DNA from: Pyrocephalus nanus
Taxonomy: Eukaryota > Chordata > Aves > Passeriformes > Tyrannidae
Assembly: GCA_038380795.1 (NCBI GenBank)
Contig: CM076270.1
Span: forward strand, 13,993,001 to 14,057,000
Length of the DNA stretch: 64,000 nucleotides
Reading direction: 5' to 3'
Positions within the stretch are counted from its first letter, which is position 1. Each line of letters starts with the position of its first letter. The position numbers and the translations under genes are program-made. Below are positions 13,240 to 24,172 of this stretch, one piece after another. A model generated the notes under the pieces. It saw only the letters and a list, made by a program, of their open reading frames with translations, was not told where the DNA came from and ran no database searches.

Positions 13240-13686
13240 GAATCACAGGATATGCTGAGCTGGAAGGGACCAACAAGGACCATCCAGTCCAACCCTCAGC
13301 CCTGCACAGACCCAGCCCCAGGAGTCACACCCTGTGCCCCAGAGGATCATCCAAACCCTCCTGGAGCTCTGGCAGCCTTGAGGCTGTGCCCACTGCCCTG
13401 GGGAGCCTGTTCAGTGCCAACCACCCTCTGGGGGAAGAACCTTTTCCTGAGATCCAACCTGAGCCTGCCCTGACACAGCTCCAGCCATTCCCTGGGTGCT
13501 GTCCCTGGTCCCCCCAGAGCAGAACTCAGCCCTTCCTCTGCCCCTGCCCAGGAAACTGGAATTGCAGTGAGGTCTCCCCTCAGTCTCCTCTTGTCCAGCT
13601 CAAAACACCAAGTGCCCTCAGTGTCCTCACTGGGCTTCAAATCAAGGCTCTTCCCCATCTTCATTCCCTCCTTTGGATGTTCTGAC
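13240..13686 (-). mobile_element. CR1 LINE, 3' 450 bp, antisense
   Basis: The left end 'gaatcacagga' is the complement of the CR1 3' terminus. It is followed by the 'catccagtccaaccctcagc' and 'agaggatcatccaaaccctc' blocks of a young passerine-type subfamily. The minus strand carries the end of ORF2, with LDKRRLRGDLTAI and QGRLRLDLRKRFFPQRV stretches joined through decayed sequence. The 5' side reaches 'tccctcctttggatg', then similarity stops, giving the usual 5' truncation. It is a close relative of the copy at 32733-33041. Confidence 0.95.
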
Positions 13687-15224
13687 TTAGTGTCTCTCTT
13701 ATTGTAGGTATAGACAGCCTCAATTTGCCAAAAGTTTTATCAGTAATTCCTATCTAAGACCCAATTTCAGTCCAAAGGGTCTGTTTCTCCGTGGGGTCTT
13801 TTCCATGTGATTCATTGGATGGCACGCAGATATAGTATAGCAAAGCTTCCCTTCCCAGTTTTCCCATGGAAAGAGCTGCAGAAGCTCCATTCTTTGGAGC
13901 TCCATTCCTGGAAGGAGGCTCCGTGCTTTCCCAGAAACACACGTTTTGGAATCCAAATCATACACCATAACCCTCAAAACTTCTGCCATCTCCTAACTTG
14001 CAGTGAGACATTTAAGCTTCTTCTACCAAAATAAGAAGTCAACACCCTGAGATGGTACTTCAGGATACAAGTGTTTGTTTGGTGGAGTTCACTTTTCAAA
14101 GAACGTCATCTGAAGCCAGAGTGAAAACATTTCTGGTTTACAATCAGAGCAAAGGCATTTAATGGAATCCTAACAAAGCAGATTTGGCATATCCCACACA
14201 TTCCACTGCTTTCCTTTAGAATAAAAACCACAAGAAAACTTTGTGTGCTGAGGCTTTCTTGCTGTTCAGCTGACTACAAGGTAAAAAGAGGCTGCAGATT
14301 GGCCTGTGCCATCAAGGATTTCCAGAGCATCTCCCTCCAAAGCTATCAGGGCTATCAGCTTTTAAAACCTACCACCAATTCCTCGGCCATTCCAGAAGAA
14401 TTCACTAACATTTTGCTCCTGGACAAAACAGGAGAGGTCTTCTCTTGTAGATCTGGGCAGCTGCTGGGCCCCCCAGCAGCATCCATCACCCAGCATGTGA
14501 GGTCTAGAATTCCTCTCGTTGCACCAGAGCATTTGTATGCATTTCTGAGTGCTTGAGAATTATTATGTTGTGCAAAGGCTTGTCTAACTCTTCAGGGAGG
14601 TCACACAGACATGTTATATATTCAGCAGACGTGCAATAAACAAAATTTAGCACCATCTACCCACCTTCAAACACTTCTCCTCGCAGGAAAAGGAAAACAA
14701 ACCCAAATGTTAATAATGCATCAGCAGTGGGGCTGATTGTTATTAGATTTGTGGATTTGCTTGGGGTGGTGTGACATTCGTTGGCCAAATACATGCCCAG
14801 AGCGAGCCACAATCCTGACAGCCGGGGGCAGATTGATGTGGGGGAGCAGAGCACGGCACCCAATGGAGGACAAGCCCGAGTGCGACCTCCCTGCATGGCT
14901 GCTGCCAGGCTGAGGGCTGGAAGGCTGCCTGCAGCCTCCTTGCTAAACTCAGCCCAGCCCCAACCTCCCATCACAGCTGCTGCCCATGCTGGCGGACACA
15001 AGGACAAAGTTTGGGATGTGTGGAAATTCAGAGAGCTGCTTTTCCAAAGGAGCAGCCTCGTGTTCATACACTGGCACAATCACTTGCAGTGTCCCTGCAG
15101 TGAGGGCTGTAGCTCTCTGTCAGGGAAGAAAATCTGGATTAATGCTGCTAATTAAAAGGGACAGAGGACATGATGCTTAGGACCAAACATCATCTCACTA
15201 GCAGAGGAGATGAACAGAGCATGT
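13687..15224. other. Unique non-coding stretch
   Basis: No gene is recognised. The 14700-14780 part has AT-rich homeodomain-like cores ('aatgttaataatgcatc', 'gttattagat'). 14800-15000 is GC-richer and stop-poor, which produces overlapping 120-140-codon frames on both strands. Confidence 0.5.
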
Positions 15225-15562
15225 CATAGAATCCTAGAAGGGGCTGGGTTGAAAGGGACCTTCAAGCTCCTCTCATTCCACCCCCTGCCATGGCAGGGAC
15301 ACCTTCCACTAGCCCAGGTTGCCTCAAACCCCGTCCAACCTGGCCTTGGACACTTCCAGGGATAGGGCAGTCACAGCTTCTCTGGGCAACCTGTGCCAGG
15401 CCCTCCCCACCCTCACAGGGAAAAATTTCTTCCTAATATCCAATCTAAACCTACTCTCTGTCAGTTTGAAGCCTTTCCCCCTTGCCCTGTCACTCTAGGC
15501 TCTTGTAACTTGTCTCTCTCTGTTCTTCTTGTAGACTCCTTCAGGCACTGGAATGTCCCAGT
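15225..15562 (-). mobile_element. CR1 LINE, 3' 340 bp, antisense
   Basis: It begins at the left with 'catagaatcctagaagg'. It then shows the standard antisense CR1 landmarks in order: 'ggcagggacaccttccacta', 'cagcttctctgggcaacctg', 'ttcttcctaatatccaatct' and 'cccccttgccctgtcac'. It ends near 'ccttcaggcactggaatg'. Order and spacing match an intact 3' segment with 5' truncation. Confidence 0.96.
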
Positions 15563-15789
15563 AATCTAATTATAAAGCACAATATGAGCTACAATCTGAA
15601 AACACATATGTGGACACTCGGCAGTGTCTGTACTCCCATCATACATCTTCACATCCTTCAGAGTTGCCCAAAAACTGATACATTTGGCACAGGACCAGGC
15701 CTTTATCACACTGGCCATGAACACTGTCAGAGGAGCTGCAAGGCAAAGGGACTGGGATATGAGGACAGGAGGAACAGGCAGGAACTGAT
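15563..15789. other. Spacer between two CR1 copies with 5' ends facing each other
   Basis: About 230 bp of unrecognised sequence between a minus-strand and a plus-strand CR1. The extreme 5' parts of either copy could extend into it in decayed form. Confidence 0.5.
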
Positions 15790-15988
15790 GCTCAGGAACT
15801 TCTTTGCTGTGCAGTGCCCCAGCACTGAACAGAGACCAGACAGGGTGTGGAGTCTCCCTTACTGGGGGTATTCCAGAGCCAGCTGGATGCAATCCATGTG
15901 CTCTGGAATGACCCTGCTGGAGCAGGGAGGTGGGACCAGGTGACCCCTGTGGTCCCTTCCAGCCTGGCCCATCCTGTGATTCTGTGGG
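15790..15988 (+). mobile_element. CR1 LINE, 3' 200 bp, sense
   Basis: The landmarks are 'gaacttctttgctgtg', 'ggtgtggagtctccc', 'actgggggtattccagagcc', 'gctctggaatgaccctgctg' and 'gtgacccctgtggtcccttc'. The copy ends in 'tgtgattctgtg'. This is the subfamily whose 3' UTR carries the 'atgaccctgcttgagcaggg'-type motif, a different type from the 13.2 kb copy. Confidence 0.9.
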
Positions 15989-16689
15989 ATTCAACTCACC
16001 AGTTTTAGCTGAAGAGTTAACAGACCTTTAGGCCAGGGAAGACCACTGGGATTGTGGACTCTGATACCCCAGGATCACAAGACAGGTAGTTCTTTCCCAT
16101 CAGGCTGATTGGGCTGGAGCAGATCTTGCAGATAAAGCATCCAACATTGCAGAGGCTCCACTGCCTCTCTTGGGAAACACTCCAAAACTTTACAGACAAA
16201 GCCCAGAAAGACTGTTCCTTCAGGACAAACACAAAGGTACCTCCCTGACATTGATGCCAGAGCTGGAACAGGACACCAGGAGAAGCATCACCATACCCTT
16301 ACCTTGTGTCTTTTAGCTTCTCACACAGAGGACATCAAATGGATAAATCCCTGCTCTCATATCACCCTCCAAGAGAAGTTGGGTTGTTGTTTCTGAGTTG
16401 GGTATTTTTTTTGTTCTTTGAAGCTTAGACTAATGAGACCTCTTTCCTCAGAACAAAATCCCACTATCTTTCCTCGTTATAGACTCCAATCCAGCTCTTT
16501 TATCCCCCACATGGCTACGAAACATTGATATTTTCCCATCTCTTTAGGTCCTGACCAGTTGCATCCCATCCTCTTCTCCCTCCTTCCCCCTGACTAGGTG
16601 AGCCACTTGGCCCCTCCTCTGCCCAATCCACAGGTGAACAATGGAAAAAAAAAATCAACCCAACACTGTTTCTTATAGACAACCAGCTT
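15989..16689. other. Unique non-coding stretch
   Basis: Nothing recognised beyond an A10 run near 16645-16654. Confidence 0.55.
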
Positions 16690-16880
16690 TCCATGTAACC
16701 ATTAAATATCAATTACACAAGAAGCCATGCAGTGCTTTAATTATAGTCATGAAAATCTTCCCATTAATCAAGTTTCTAATCAGTTAATTTTTCATAATAA
16801 CAAGAAAAGTGGTATATTATCGATTAACTCTTAACAATCACCTGGATAAATCCATTCTGCATTTTTTTGCATATACTCTG
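16690..16880. promoter_or_regulatory. AT-rich block with homeodomain-type cores
   Basis: Many TAAT/ATTA cores occur in sequence ('cccattaatcaag', 'aatcagttaattttt', 'ctttaattatagtc', 'tatcgattaactc'), with no repeat signature. It could be a conserved element or a scaffold-attachment-like AT-rich region. Motif content alone cannot decide. Confidence 0.22.
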
Positions 16881-17254
16881 TTTTACAACAGGGAAAAAAA
16901 AATCTTCCTTTATCAGAGACTTGCCTGAGAATGAAATGAGTTTCTTGCTGCTTGTTTCTGGCAGTGCTGTGCTCCCCTCTGGGGCTTGTTCATCGTGGTT
17001 GGAACGTGGGCTCCTTGCTCTCACACCCACCATTCCAGCACCCACCATCTCCATGGAATGGCTCTGTCATCTTTCAAAGCTGTGATTTAGGAGACTGGAT
17101 CCACTTTAGATCAAAAAGACCTGCAAAAAATAAAGGGTGATACAGAAGAAACAGAGAGCTTTGTCTTTTGAGAAGAGATGAAAAGAGCTCAGCTCACTTA
17201 GTCTAGCAAAACAAAAGCCAAGAAGGGACATGGCTGGGGTCTAGAAATACATAG

Positions 17255-17304
17255 AGGACTGGAGGAGGAAGAAAAGGAAGGGAGGAAAATAGGGTGGAAA
17301 AGAG
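17255..17304. repeat. Polypurine (GA-rich) tract
   Basis: About 50 bp that is almost entirely A and G on the plus strand. Confidence 0.7.
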
Positions 17305-17434
17305 CCATTTCAGTCGATGAACAAAGCAGCTGTGAATTAATATAAGCTGAGTTTAGGAATACATGCTAAGAGGTTCGGGGGAGAAAAGACTTTCTAATAG
17401 GCTTCCCTTGGGAGTTGCTGGGCAAAACTAAAAA

Positions 17435-17800
17435 AAAAGGAGTTTTTTGCATAACTGGACCTCCTGCAATCGTTAGGAATGAATGTCCTGTCTTCAGAGA
17501 GGGTTTTCTGGGCTCCACGTCCAGGCTAGACGTGAAGCCACTTGATTAATTATTGCCTTTGCTGACTTTTCCCACCTACTGCTCCGCTCAACCCCAATTA
17601 TTCAGGATCAGCTCATAACAACCTATTGAAGAGGTACAGCTTTTCATTTGCATAAGCAGTTTCAGCCAACACAGTCTGTTGAGACAGAAAATATACGCTG
17701 AATATTTAGCAAGTCTGATGGCATTTCAAAAGCATGCGATGGTACACAATTGATGACATCATGCATTTCTCATGTTTCCTGAAGCTGAAGACTAATGAGG
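17435..17800. promoter_or_regulatory. Candidate enhancer (conserved-element-like)
   Basis: This is the most regulatory-looking block in the window. It holds a perfect octamer complement ATTTGCAT at 17646-17653, the palindrome TGATGACATCA at 17751-17761 (an ATF/CREB- or AP-1-like core), and homeodomain cores ('ttgattaattattgcc' near 17542, 'ccaattattcagg' near 17594). Sequence is balanced with no repeats until the A37 tract. The A-tract lies just outside and is not counted as part of the element. Function is inferred and untested. Confidence 0.38.
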
Positions 17801-17849
17801 CACAGAACTTCACCCAAAACTGATTGGCTGAGTGTTGTTTTTGTTTGTC

Positions 17850-17853
<4 letters not shown>

Positions 17854-17890
<37 letters not shown>
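17854..17890. repeat. Poly-A tract (A37)
   Basis: Thirty-seven uninterrupted A. The upstream sequence shows no SINE, LINE or processed-gene body and no nearby AATAAA, so it is called a mononucleotide repeat rather than a retroposon tail. Confidence 0.93.
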
Positions 17891-17892
<2 letters not shown>

Positions 17893-18435
17893 TGCAGAGT
17901 GTTTCTAGATTAGATACAACTCTCAGAGAACACCATCTACTGATATCAAAGTTCATACAGAAATGCAAAATTACACCCAAAGCCCCTGAGCAGGGATAAA
18001 TATTTAAGACAAGTATCTCTCTCCTGCTTGCAGAGGTGCAAGCAGCTGCTCTGGTAAGGTCCCAGTTGGGTTTGACCCACAAAGCCACTGTTGCATCAAG
18101 CCCCACATAAACCCCAGCTGCTGTTCCAGCCTGGCAGGTGGCTGTGCTACAGCTGGAGAAGCAAGCCCGGGTTTCAGTGAGACCTGTTCCTTGCTGTTGA
18201 GACCTCACTTCCCACAAAATGGTAAATATCCCTCAGCTGTAGTGCAACAGCCTGCATGTGTCCTTTCTTCTGTCGCAGAGCTCTTTTCCTGGCTCTATTC
18301 CCCACATTCTACAGCACTTGGAGTAGTCACTAGTCCATTAAAGGATGCTACATGTTCACTGGAACCCAGGGAGGACAGCCAGCAGCTCATCTGCCTCGTG
18401 TGATGAGGCCTTACACAATCCCTTTTCAGCTCTCT
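17891..18435. other. Unique non-coding stretch
   Basis: No gene or repeat is recognised. The minus-strand frame of about 120 codons ends in poly-Phe only because it runs into the A37 tract. Confidence 0.6.
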
Positions 18436-18709
18436 AATCATAGAATTCCAGAATGTTTGTGTTGGAAGAGACCTTAAGGACCTTCCACTAGACCAGGTTG
18501 CTCCTGGCCTTGGACACTTCCAGGGGATGCAGCAGCCACAGCTTCTCTGGACAACCTGTGCCAGGGCCTCACTATCCTCACAGCCAAGAATTGCTTCCCC
18601 ATATCCCACCTAAAGCTGCCCTCTGGCAGTGGGAAGCCATTCCCCCTTGTCCTGTCGCTCCAGGCCCTTGTCCAAAAGTCCCTCTCCAGCTCTCTCGTAC
18701 CTACCTCCT
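18436..18709 (-). mobile_element. CR1 LINE, 3' end, antisense, with internal deletion
   Basis: It starts with 'aatcatagaattccagaatg' and continues through 'cttggacacttccagg', 'cacagcttctctggacaacc', 'cccccttgtcctgtcgctcc' and 'gtccctctccagctctc'. The consensus stretch between the 'gaccttaaag' block and the 'ggacaccttccactag' block, about 40 bp, is missing: the copy reads 'gaccttaaggaccttccac'. ACCTT on both sides suggests a microhomology deletion. Confidence 0.94.
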
Positions 18710-18797
18710 AATCCCATTTATTTCTTACAAATCTCCCAATCCCATTTATTTCTTCACCCATTTTCTTTCACCCTAATTTCTTCTTTCACCCATTTGG
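18705..18797. repeat. T/C-rich imperfect tandem repeat
   Basis: 'aatcccatttatttctt' occurs twice, about 27 bp apart, followed by decayed 'ttctttcaccc(a/t)' units. It directly abuts the 5' end of the antisense CR1. Confidence 0.7.
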
Positions 18798-19796
18798 AGC
18801 TAGTGCAGAAGAGACCAGAGCTAGGGTAGCAGCTGGGACGGGGAATTGCCCATGGAAAGGGGACGAGATGCAAACATCCTCTGCTGCCCAAGGGACACCC
18901 TCACAGCCCTCCTCTGCTCTGGGCCTGGTGTGTCACACATGTCTGACAAACCTCACGTAGGAAGGAGAGGCACCTGCACTGAACAGTCCCATCAATAGGC
19001 CTGGGGAAAATCCAGCAGGAAAAGGATTTAACACTGGCCCTGCTGGCAGCCTGCTCAGTACTTCCTCAGGGCAGTGTGTGTGAGGGATGCTGGGCACTGA
19101 CAAGCTCTGCTTGGAGCAAAATAGAAATTAACAGCAGGCCGAGAAATACAACAAATCCCTGACTGAGTCTCCAGCATCCCAGCCTGCTCCCAATATCCTC
19201 AGATCCATCCTCTCACCTCTGTGTAAGTACAAACAGGTCAGGGAAAAGTTTTGCTCCTTGCTGTTCAGCCCAGTGCTGTCAGAAGATGTGTTTGCACAAA
19301 AAAAAAAAAAGGCATTTTCACACCACCACGTGCCCAGGACAACAGCCCTGACCACTGATCTGAACTGATATAAAATAGGAAATACGTCCTTACAAATAGG
19401 TGTTAGCTTTGAGGGAGAAAAGACAGTAAACCTCCACCTGCATGCACGGAAGCCCTGCCATGTGCTGCAGAGCATCCCTGCACACACATCCCACTTGGTG
19501 TTTCCAGCGTCTTTCAATACACACGAGCAAGGGGAGGAAAACCACAAAACCACCCCAGAGCAAATTTTCTCCCAGAGAGTTCAGCTGCCTGAATCTGTAA
19601 AGAATAACAAATGGCTCCCCTGTGCCGTTCCCACTGCCCGCCCTCCCCGGGGGAACCTTGTTCAGCGTCGGGAATGCTTTCACTTTTGTGGCCTGGGACA
19701 GCAGCCCCCAGCAGGGAATTAAAGGAGGGGGCATGTCTGCAGGCTGGCGCTGGGGAGGACAATGGAGAGTGGGAGGGAAGGGGGAAGAGGGGAGGA
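18798..19796. other. Unique non-coding stretch
   Basis: No gene is recognised. It contains an A13 run at 19298-19310. Overlapping 85-140-codon frames between 19128 and 19925 lie in sequence that becomes C-rich and stop-poor. Confidence 0.5.
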
Positions 19797-20090
19797 ACGC
19801 TGCACGCTTTGCCAGGCACCGCTCAGAGCTGGATAAAGGGAGAGGAACGAGCCGCCTGGCAGCGCCAGCGCGGCCACAGCCGCTTGATTTATTCTCCGCC
19901 GCGGCAATTATTTATTCATAAATAAAGCAGAAGGGGGAACGAGGCCGGATGCAGCTCAGAGGTGGCACTTGCGGGAGGAAGGAAGGTACCGGGACCCCAC
20001 CCAGGGAGGGCTGGCTGACACTTCTCCTTCCCCCACCCGCAATCGTAATCTCTCACTTAATTATCTTAATGGGACCGGGGCTGAAAAAAA
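19797..20090. promoter_or_regulatory. CpG-dense patch joined to AT-rich cores
   Basis: I count 12 CpG dinucleotides between 19797 and 19904, far above the surrounding sequence. The patch runs directly into 'ggcaattatttattcataaa' (19904-19923) and later 'cacttaattatcttaatggg' (20054-20073). A short CpG cluster beside homeodomain-type cores is typical of a conserved developmental enhancer or an unmethylated small CpG patch. No TATA box or transcript evidence is visible. Confidence 0.33.
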
Positions 20091-23000
20091 ATAGAGAAGG
20101 CAAGAGCAGGCACGGCTTTCTCAGGCAAAGGATTCTCCCAGTGCCCAGCGGCAGGCTCAGGCTCCCTGTGCCTGCTGCCCGGAACGTCCCCCTGCCCCAT
20201 ATCCCTTGGGAAAAGCCACATACTTACAGTCCCACTATTCTTCTCCTGGCAGCAGAAAGGCTGGTACGTGCAGCACTGCCCACGGGTCTGATGGCGGGAT
20301 GTTTCCCTCCCTGTTCCCTTCTTGGAGATGCTTCCCAGCCGCATCCAACCATGCCAGCACGGGAGACCCCCCCCTCCCCACCCCGGGGAGACTCTTAGTA
20401 AGGCTAGACCAGCAAGGGCAGGCTTACACATCAAACAATGACTGAAAATGCTCAGGGAAACAAAGAGAGAACAATTCAATGGAACAGCTCACTACCACCA
20501 AGATCAATGCCACTGAATAATAGATTTTCAGGCCAAGCCTTGTGGGTCGCAGAGTCAGCCTGAACAAGCCAGGAAGAATTTAGGCAGATGTTCAGTACCA
20601 ATAAACCTAAGCGCAGCTTCCCAAAGTGCCACGTTTTGCTCTGGAATCTGAAGACGGCACTGGGGAGTGGGTATTTGCCTGCTGGCTCTTTGACACTCCG
20701 GAATCTCATTTTCCAGGGTGTCAACAAGGCCAGGAGAGCCAGAAATGTACATTTGCTTTTTCGTGACAGCTGAACTACATGAAATCTGGCTCTGGGGCTC
20801 TTGGAAAACATAGTAAATACCGTTAAGACTTGCAATAAAACTACTCTGCTTGGCAACAGAAGGCTTTTCTTACCCACCACTCCTCCGGGCTCCATCATCT
20901 CCTCTCACTCCTGCCCAGTAGCTTCATTTTTGCTACCAGGAGCCAGTGTTTGGAGCCCAGCTTTCCTCCCATATGTGAGCAGATCAGCTTTCTGCCCTGG
21001 GAGAAGGAGAGAACTAGGTTCAGCAGAGCTCCTAGAAGTTTGACCATGATAACATGGGGCAGAGAAGCCCCTTTCTGCAAGGCCTTCCCAACCCTCTGGC
21101 ACTGCACAGCTGAGAAGAGGCTTCATCACAACCCCACTGGGCATTAGTCTGGCTCCATTCTCCTGCACAAAGGAGTCTGTCAAGAGTGAGTGGATTTTGC
21201 CTTCACAGAGGGGGAAAATTAAGAGGTGGGAGAGCCCTTGTGGGTCAGCAATCACAGCTCCTCACTGTAGCAAGTGACACCTGCTACAACTCCATGTGGA
21301 TGTCAAACTAATGCACCCTCAGACTGTTGCACCAGCCCTCCAGAACCTTCCTTGTTCCACCTGGAGCAGCCATCAGGAGAGACTCTCGGCAAGGAAGAGG
21401 TTAATCCATCCCAGCAGCAACAGGACAGTTGCTGCCTCAGGCTCAGCAGCTCTCCCAGAGTGGGTGATTTAAACTTTGACCAAGTTTAAATATTAAGTTT
21501 AAATATTAAATTTCTCCAATTTAAATGGGAGAAATGAATAATAAATAGAACAAAGAATATTATTTATCCCTAAATGGGGACATCACTCACAAAAGAGGCA
21601 AAGGGAGCCTGTCGCCACAGCCTCACCTCCACTCTGGTGTCACAGAGTCCTCCTCAGAACTTGTCAGCAACTAAACCAGGAAATACGGTGTGTGATGAGA
21701 GAAGGGTCTTCTCTCCAAAACCGCAGCAGTGTGCAAAACCCCTCATTCCCAGGCCCAAGAACTCCTCCCTCTCAAGGCTGCATCCCAGATCTGGTCCCTG
21801 CACAAGGAGGAGCCAGGCAAGATGGGATCCCCAAGGTCTCCACAGCAAAGACAACCCACATCAGCTAGATGAGCAGGACATGTGTTGCTGTATCCTTAGG
21901 ATGGTACTGGATGCCTTTGAGTCATCCTGAAAGCAGGCATGGGAGTTACCAGGATCTCCTTGGTCCTCTGGAAGCTGCAGTCACAACATCCTCCATGCTT
22001 TCATTGTTGGAGAGGACAGTGAGGACATGTCAATCCCAAATGTCAGACAGTCTCCCCCACACACAGTGAAATGCAGTTTTCAGCCTGTTTTGAAGCATGA
22101 CAGAGATGGGAATGTGCAACTTCACCGTGCCTGGAAGGATATCTCTCCCAAGCTCCTGCAAGCAACTCCACAAACAGCATAATTGTGCATTATCTCCTGC
22201 AACTTCACTTTGACTGTTTAGGGGACAATACAAAGAGACTGTAATATTTGTATTGACATTCCCCCAAAATGCCTCCTTTACTATCTGATGAATATGAAGG
22301 CTTGCCTGGAGGCTTTGCCATGTGTCAGTATTTAATCAGAGGAGCGACCCCTGCACTGCAACAGCCCAGCACTTTTTAGGATGTGCAAGACATCTTCCAT
22401 TTTCATGGACAATTCTGTTTACAATCCCTCCTCTAAAAGGGCTTATAAAAGATTCACTCTGCCTCAGTATTTGAAACAAGAGTTAGGCAGAAAACAGGAT
22501 TTTGTCTCCTATTCTTTCCCCCTGGGAATTTCTAATGAAAACCATTTTTTGTTGTCTAAAGTTTTCCGTAAGAAACAAAAAGGTGGTGTTGTTTTTTTTT
22601 TTTATTATTTCTTCCTCAGTAAAAAAAGGAGTAAAAACTGAAATACTTCAGCCACAGCCCAGCATATCCTGAATTGAAACGACTGCCAGAGTGTCCAAGG
22701 AGAGCTGCAAGGGAAGAGCTGGAGAAACGAAGAGCAGTATTTTATGGATTGAGGGATCAGCTACCAAAAGTGATGCAAAGTTTTTGTTGGAAATGCAGTT
22801 TCTGTGACTTTCCTCAAGCATAAGAATTCCAAAAGCTGTCTGTGCCTTTGAGTGCACATCTCCTAGGAGTAAAGCAACTGGATTTTCTGAAGGCATCTGC
22901 TGAAAAGCAAAACTCCTGATGACCAATAACTGGAGTGGAAGGACAAGTAAATACTTGAAAACTTGGAGGAAAAGGCATGTTCTCAATTCTCCCCGAGGGT

Positions 23001-23276
23001 GAAATCCCTAGAAGCCTGTGGGATTTTTGTCCAAGATTTCAGCACGGTCAGGATTTCACCCATGTGGTTTCTCTTCACAGTTCATGGATCTGTCTCCACT
23101 TCCTTGATGGACACCCAGCACCACGGCTGCCAGATCCCACGCTGACAGCCACGAGCAGGATATTCCCCCAGCTCCCTCACTTACCTCCTTGGATGCAGAT
23201 CCTACCAATTGATTTCTTGCCTTCAATGCTGCTGCAGAGAAGAGTCTGACTTTGACAGATTTATATTTAGACTTAC
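20091..23276. other. Unique non-coding stretch
   Basis: No gene is recognised. There are AT-rich 'taaatatt' repeats near 21480-21560 and a T12 run at 22592-22603. The open frames near 19949-20479 and 20476-20898 (137-149 codons) are in overlapping registers on both strands and carry no recognisable domain. Confidence 0.5.
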
Positions 23277-23312
23277 TTTCTTTTATTTTTTTATTTTTTT
23301 TTTATTTATTTA
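23277..23312. repeat. T-rich low-complexity tract
   Basis: Runs of T interrupted by single A, with TTTA-like steps. Confidence 0.85.
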
Positions 23313-24172
23313 AGCATTTCTGTTTGCCTTCTGGGTAGAGTGCCAAATTCACCCACTGAACCATGGAAAACAACGAAAAGTAAAGGATGTGCTAAAAACA
23401 ATCCATAGTATCTGTAATACCTCAATTAAGGAAGCATAAGTATTGAAGCCTGAAGTATCCTGAGAATCTGAAGCATCAATTCTGACAGCAGAAGGTGCCA
23501 CTACTAGAGCTGAGAAAAAAATCTTTGCCTTTCAGCGCATGAAAAGAAAAAAATAATAACTATCTAAAAATATTATTTTAAATTCTGTTGAGTTCCACAT
23601 TTTTGGCTTGACGTTCTACCTTTCAGTTTCCTACTGGCAAAACTGGATTTTCCTAATTCCATAAACATTCGAATTTCTCACTATTGCTGGAGAGGTTTAA
23701 AAAGGAAAGTTTGTTCCATTCCATGAGCTGGCCAGTTGACAGGGATTCAAGGATCTTGAGTACAAAAGGGGCAAGCAAATATCTGGTCATTGTCCAAATT
23801 TCAGAGAGTAGGGCAAGAAAATCTGTTCACAGATGACACCAGTGAACTAGAAAACACCTTCAAAGATGGTCAAACACTTATCCAAGGAGGCTGGGAATGG
23901 GAATTATGTGAAACAGTCGCGGTTCAGGGAGCATTTTGCTGTCAGGTGCTCTTTCACTCCAGTTCCTCCCTCTGAGGAGCAGCAGAACAGACAGCACTGG
24001 TATTTGGAAAGCTTTTTGTTCTTCCACCCACGAGTCCTTTGGAAAAGCCTCCTCCAGAAGCTAAATCCTTCCATTTGATATCCTTCCAGGTCACCGGCCA
24101 ATCTGTCACATCCCTGGTGTGACCTGGCTTTTTAGGGAGCCAGGAAGCGGCAGGGAAGCGCTGCTTTAATGT
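23313..24172. other. AT-rich unique stretch
   Basis: No gene is recognised. A possible LFTDDT stretch near 23820 is discussed among the rejected items. The 23500-23640 part is strongly AT-rich. Confidence 0.5.

Noticed and set aside
17854..17890. A37 as the tail of a processed pseudogene or SINE
   Set aside because: No AATAAA signal, no body with internal promoter boxes, no target duplication seen upstream.
17852..18217. 121-codon minus-strand frame ending in poly-Phe
   Set aside because: The poly-Phe comes from the A37 tract. No protein family is recognisable.
23790..23900. Possible second CR1 reverse-transcriptase remnant (LFTDDTSEL resembling the FADDTKL box)
   Set aside because: Only about nine residues match and the flanking translation does not follow CR1 ORF2. 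Too weak to call without a profile search.
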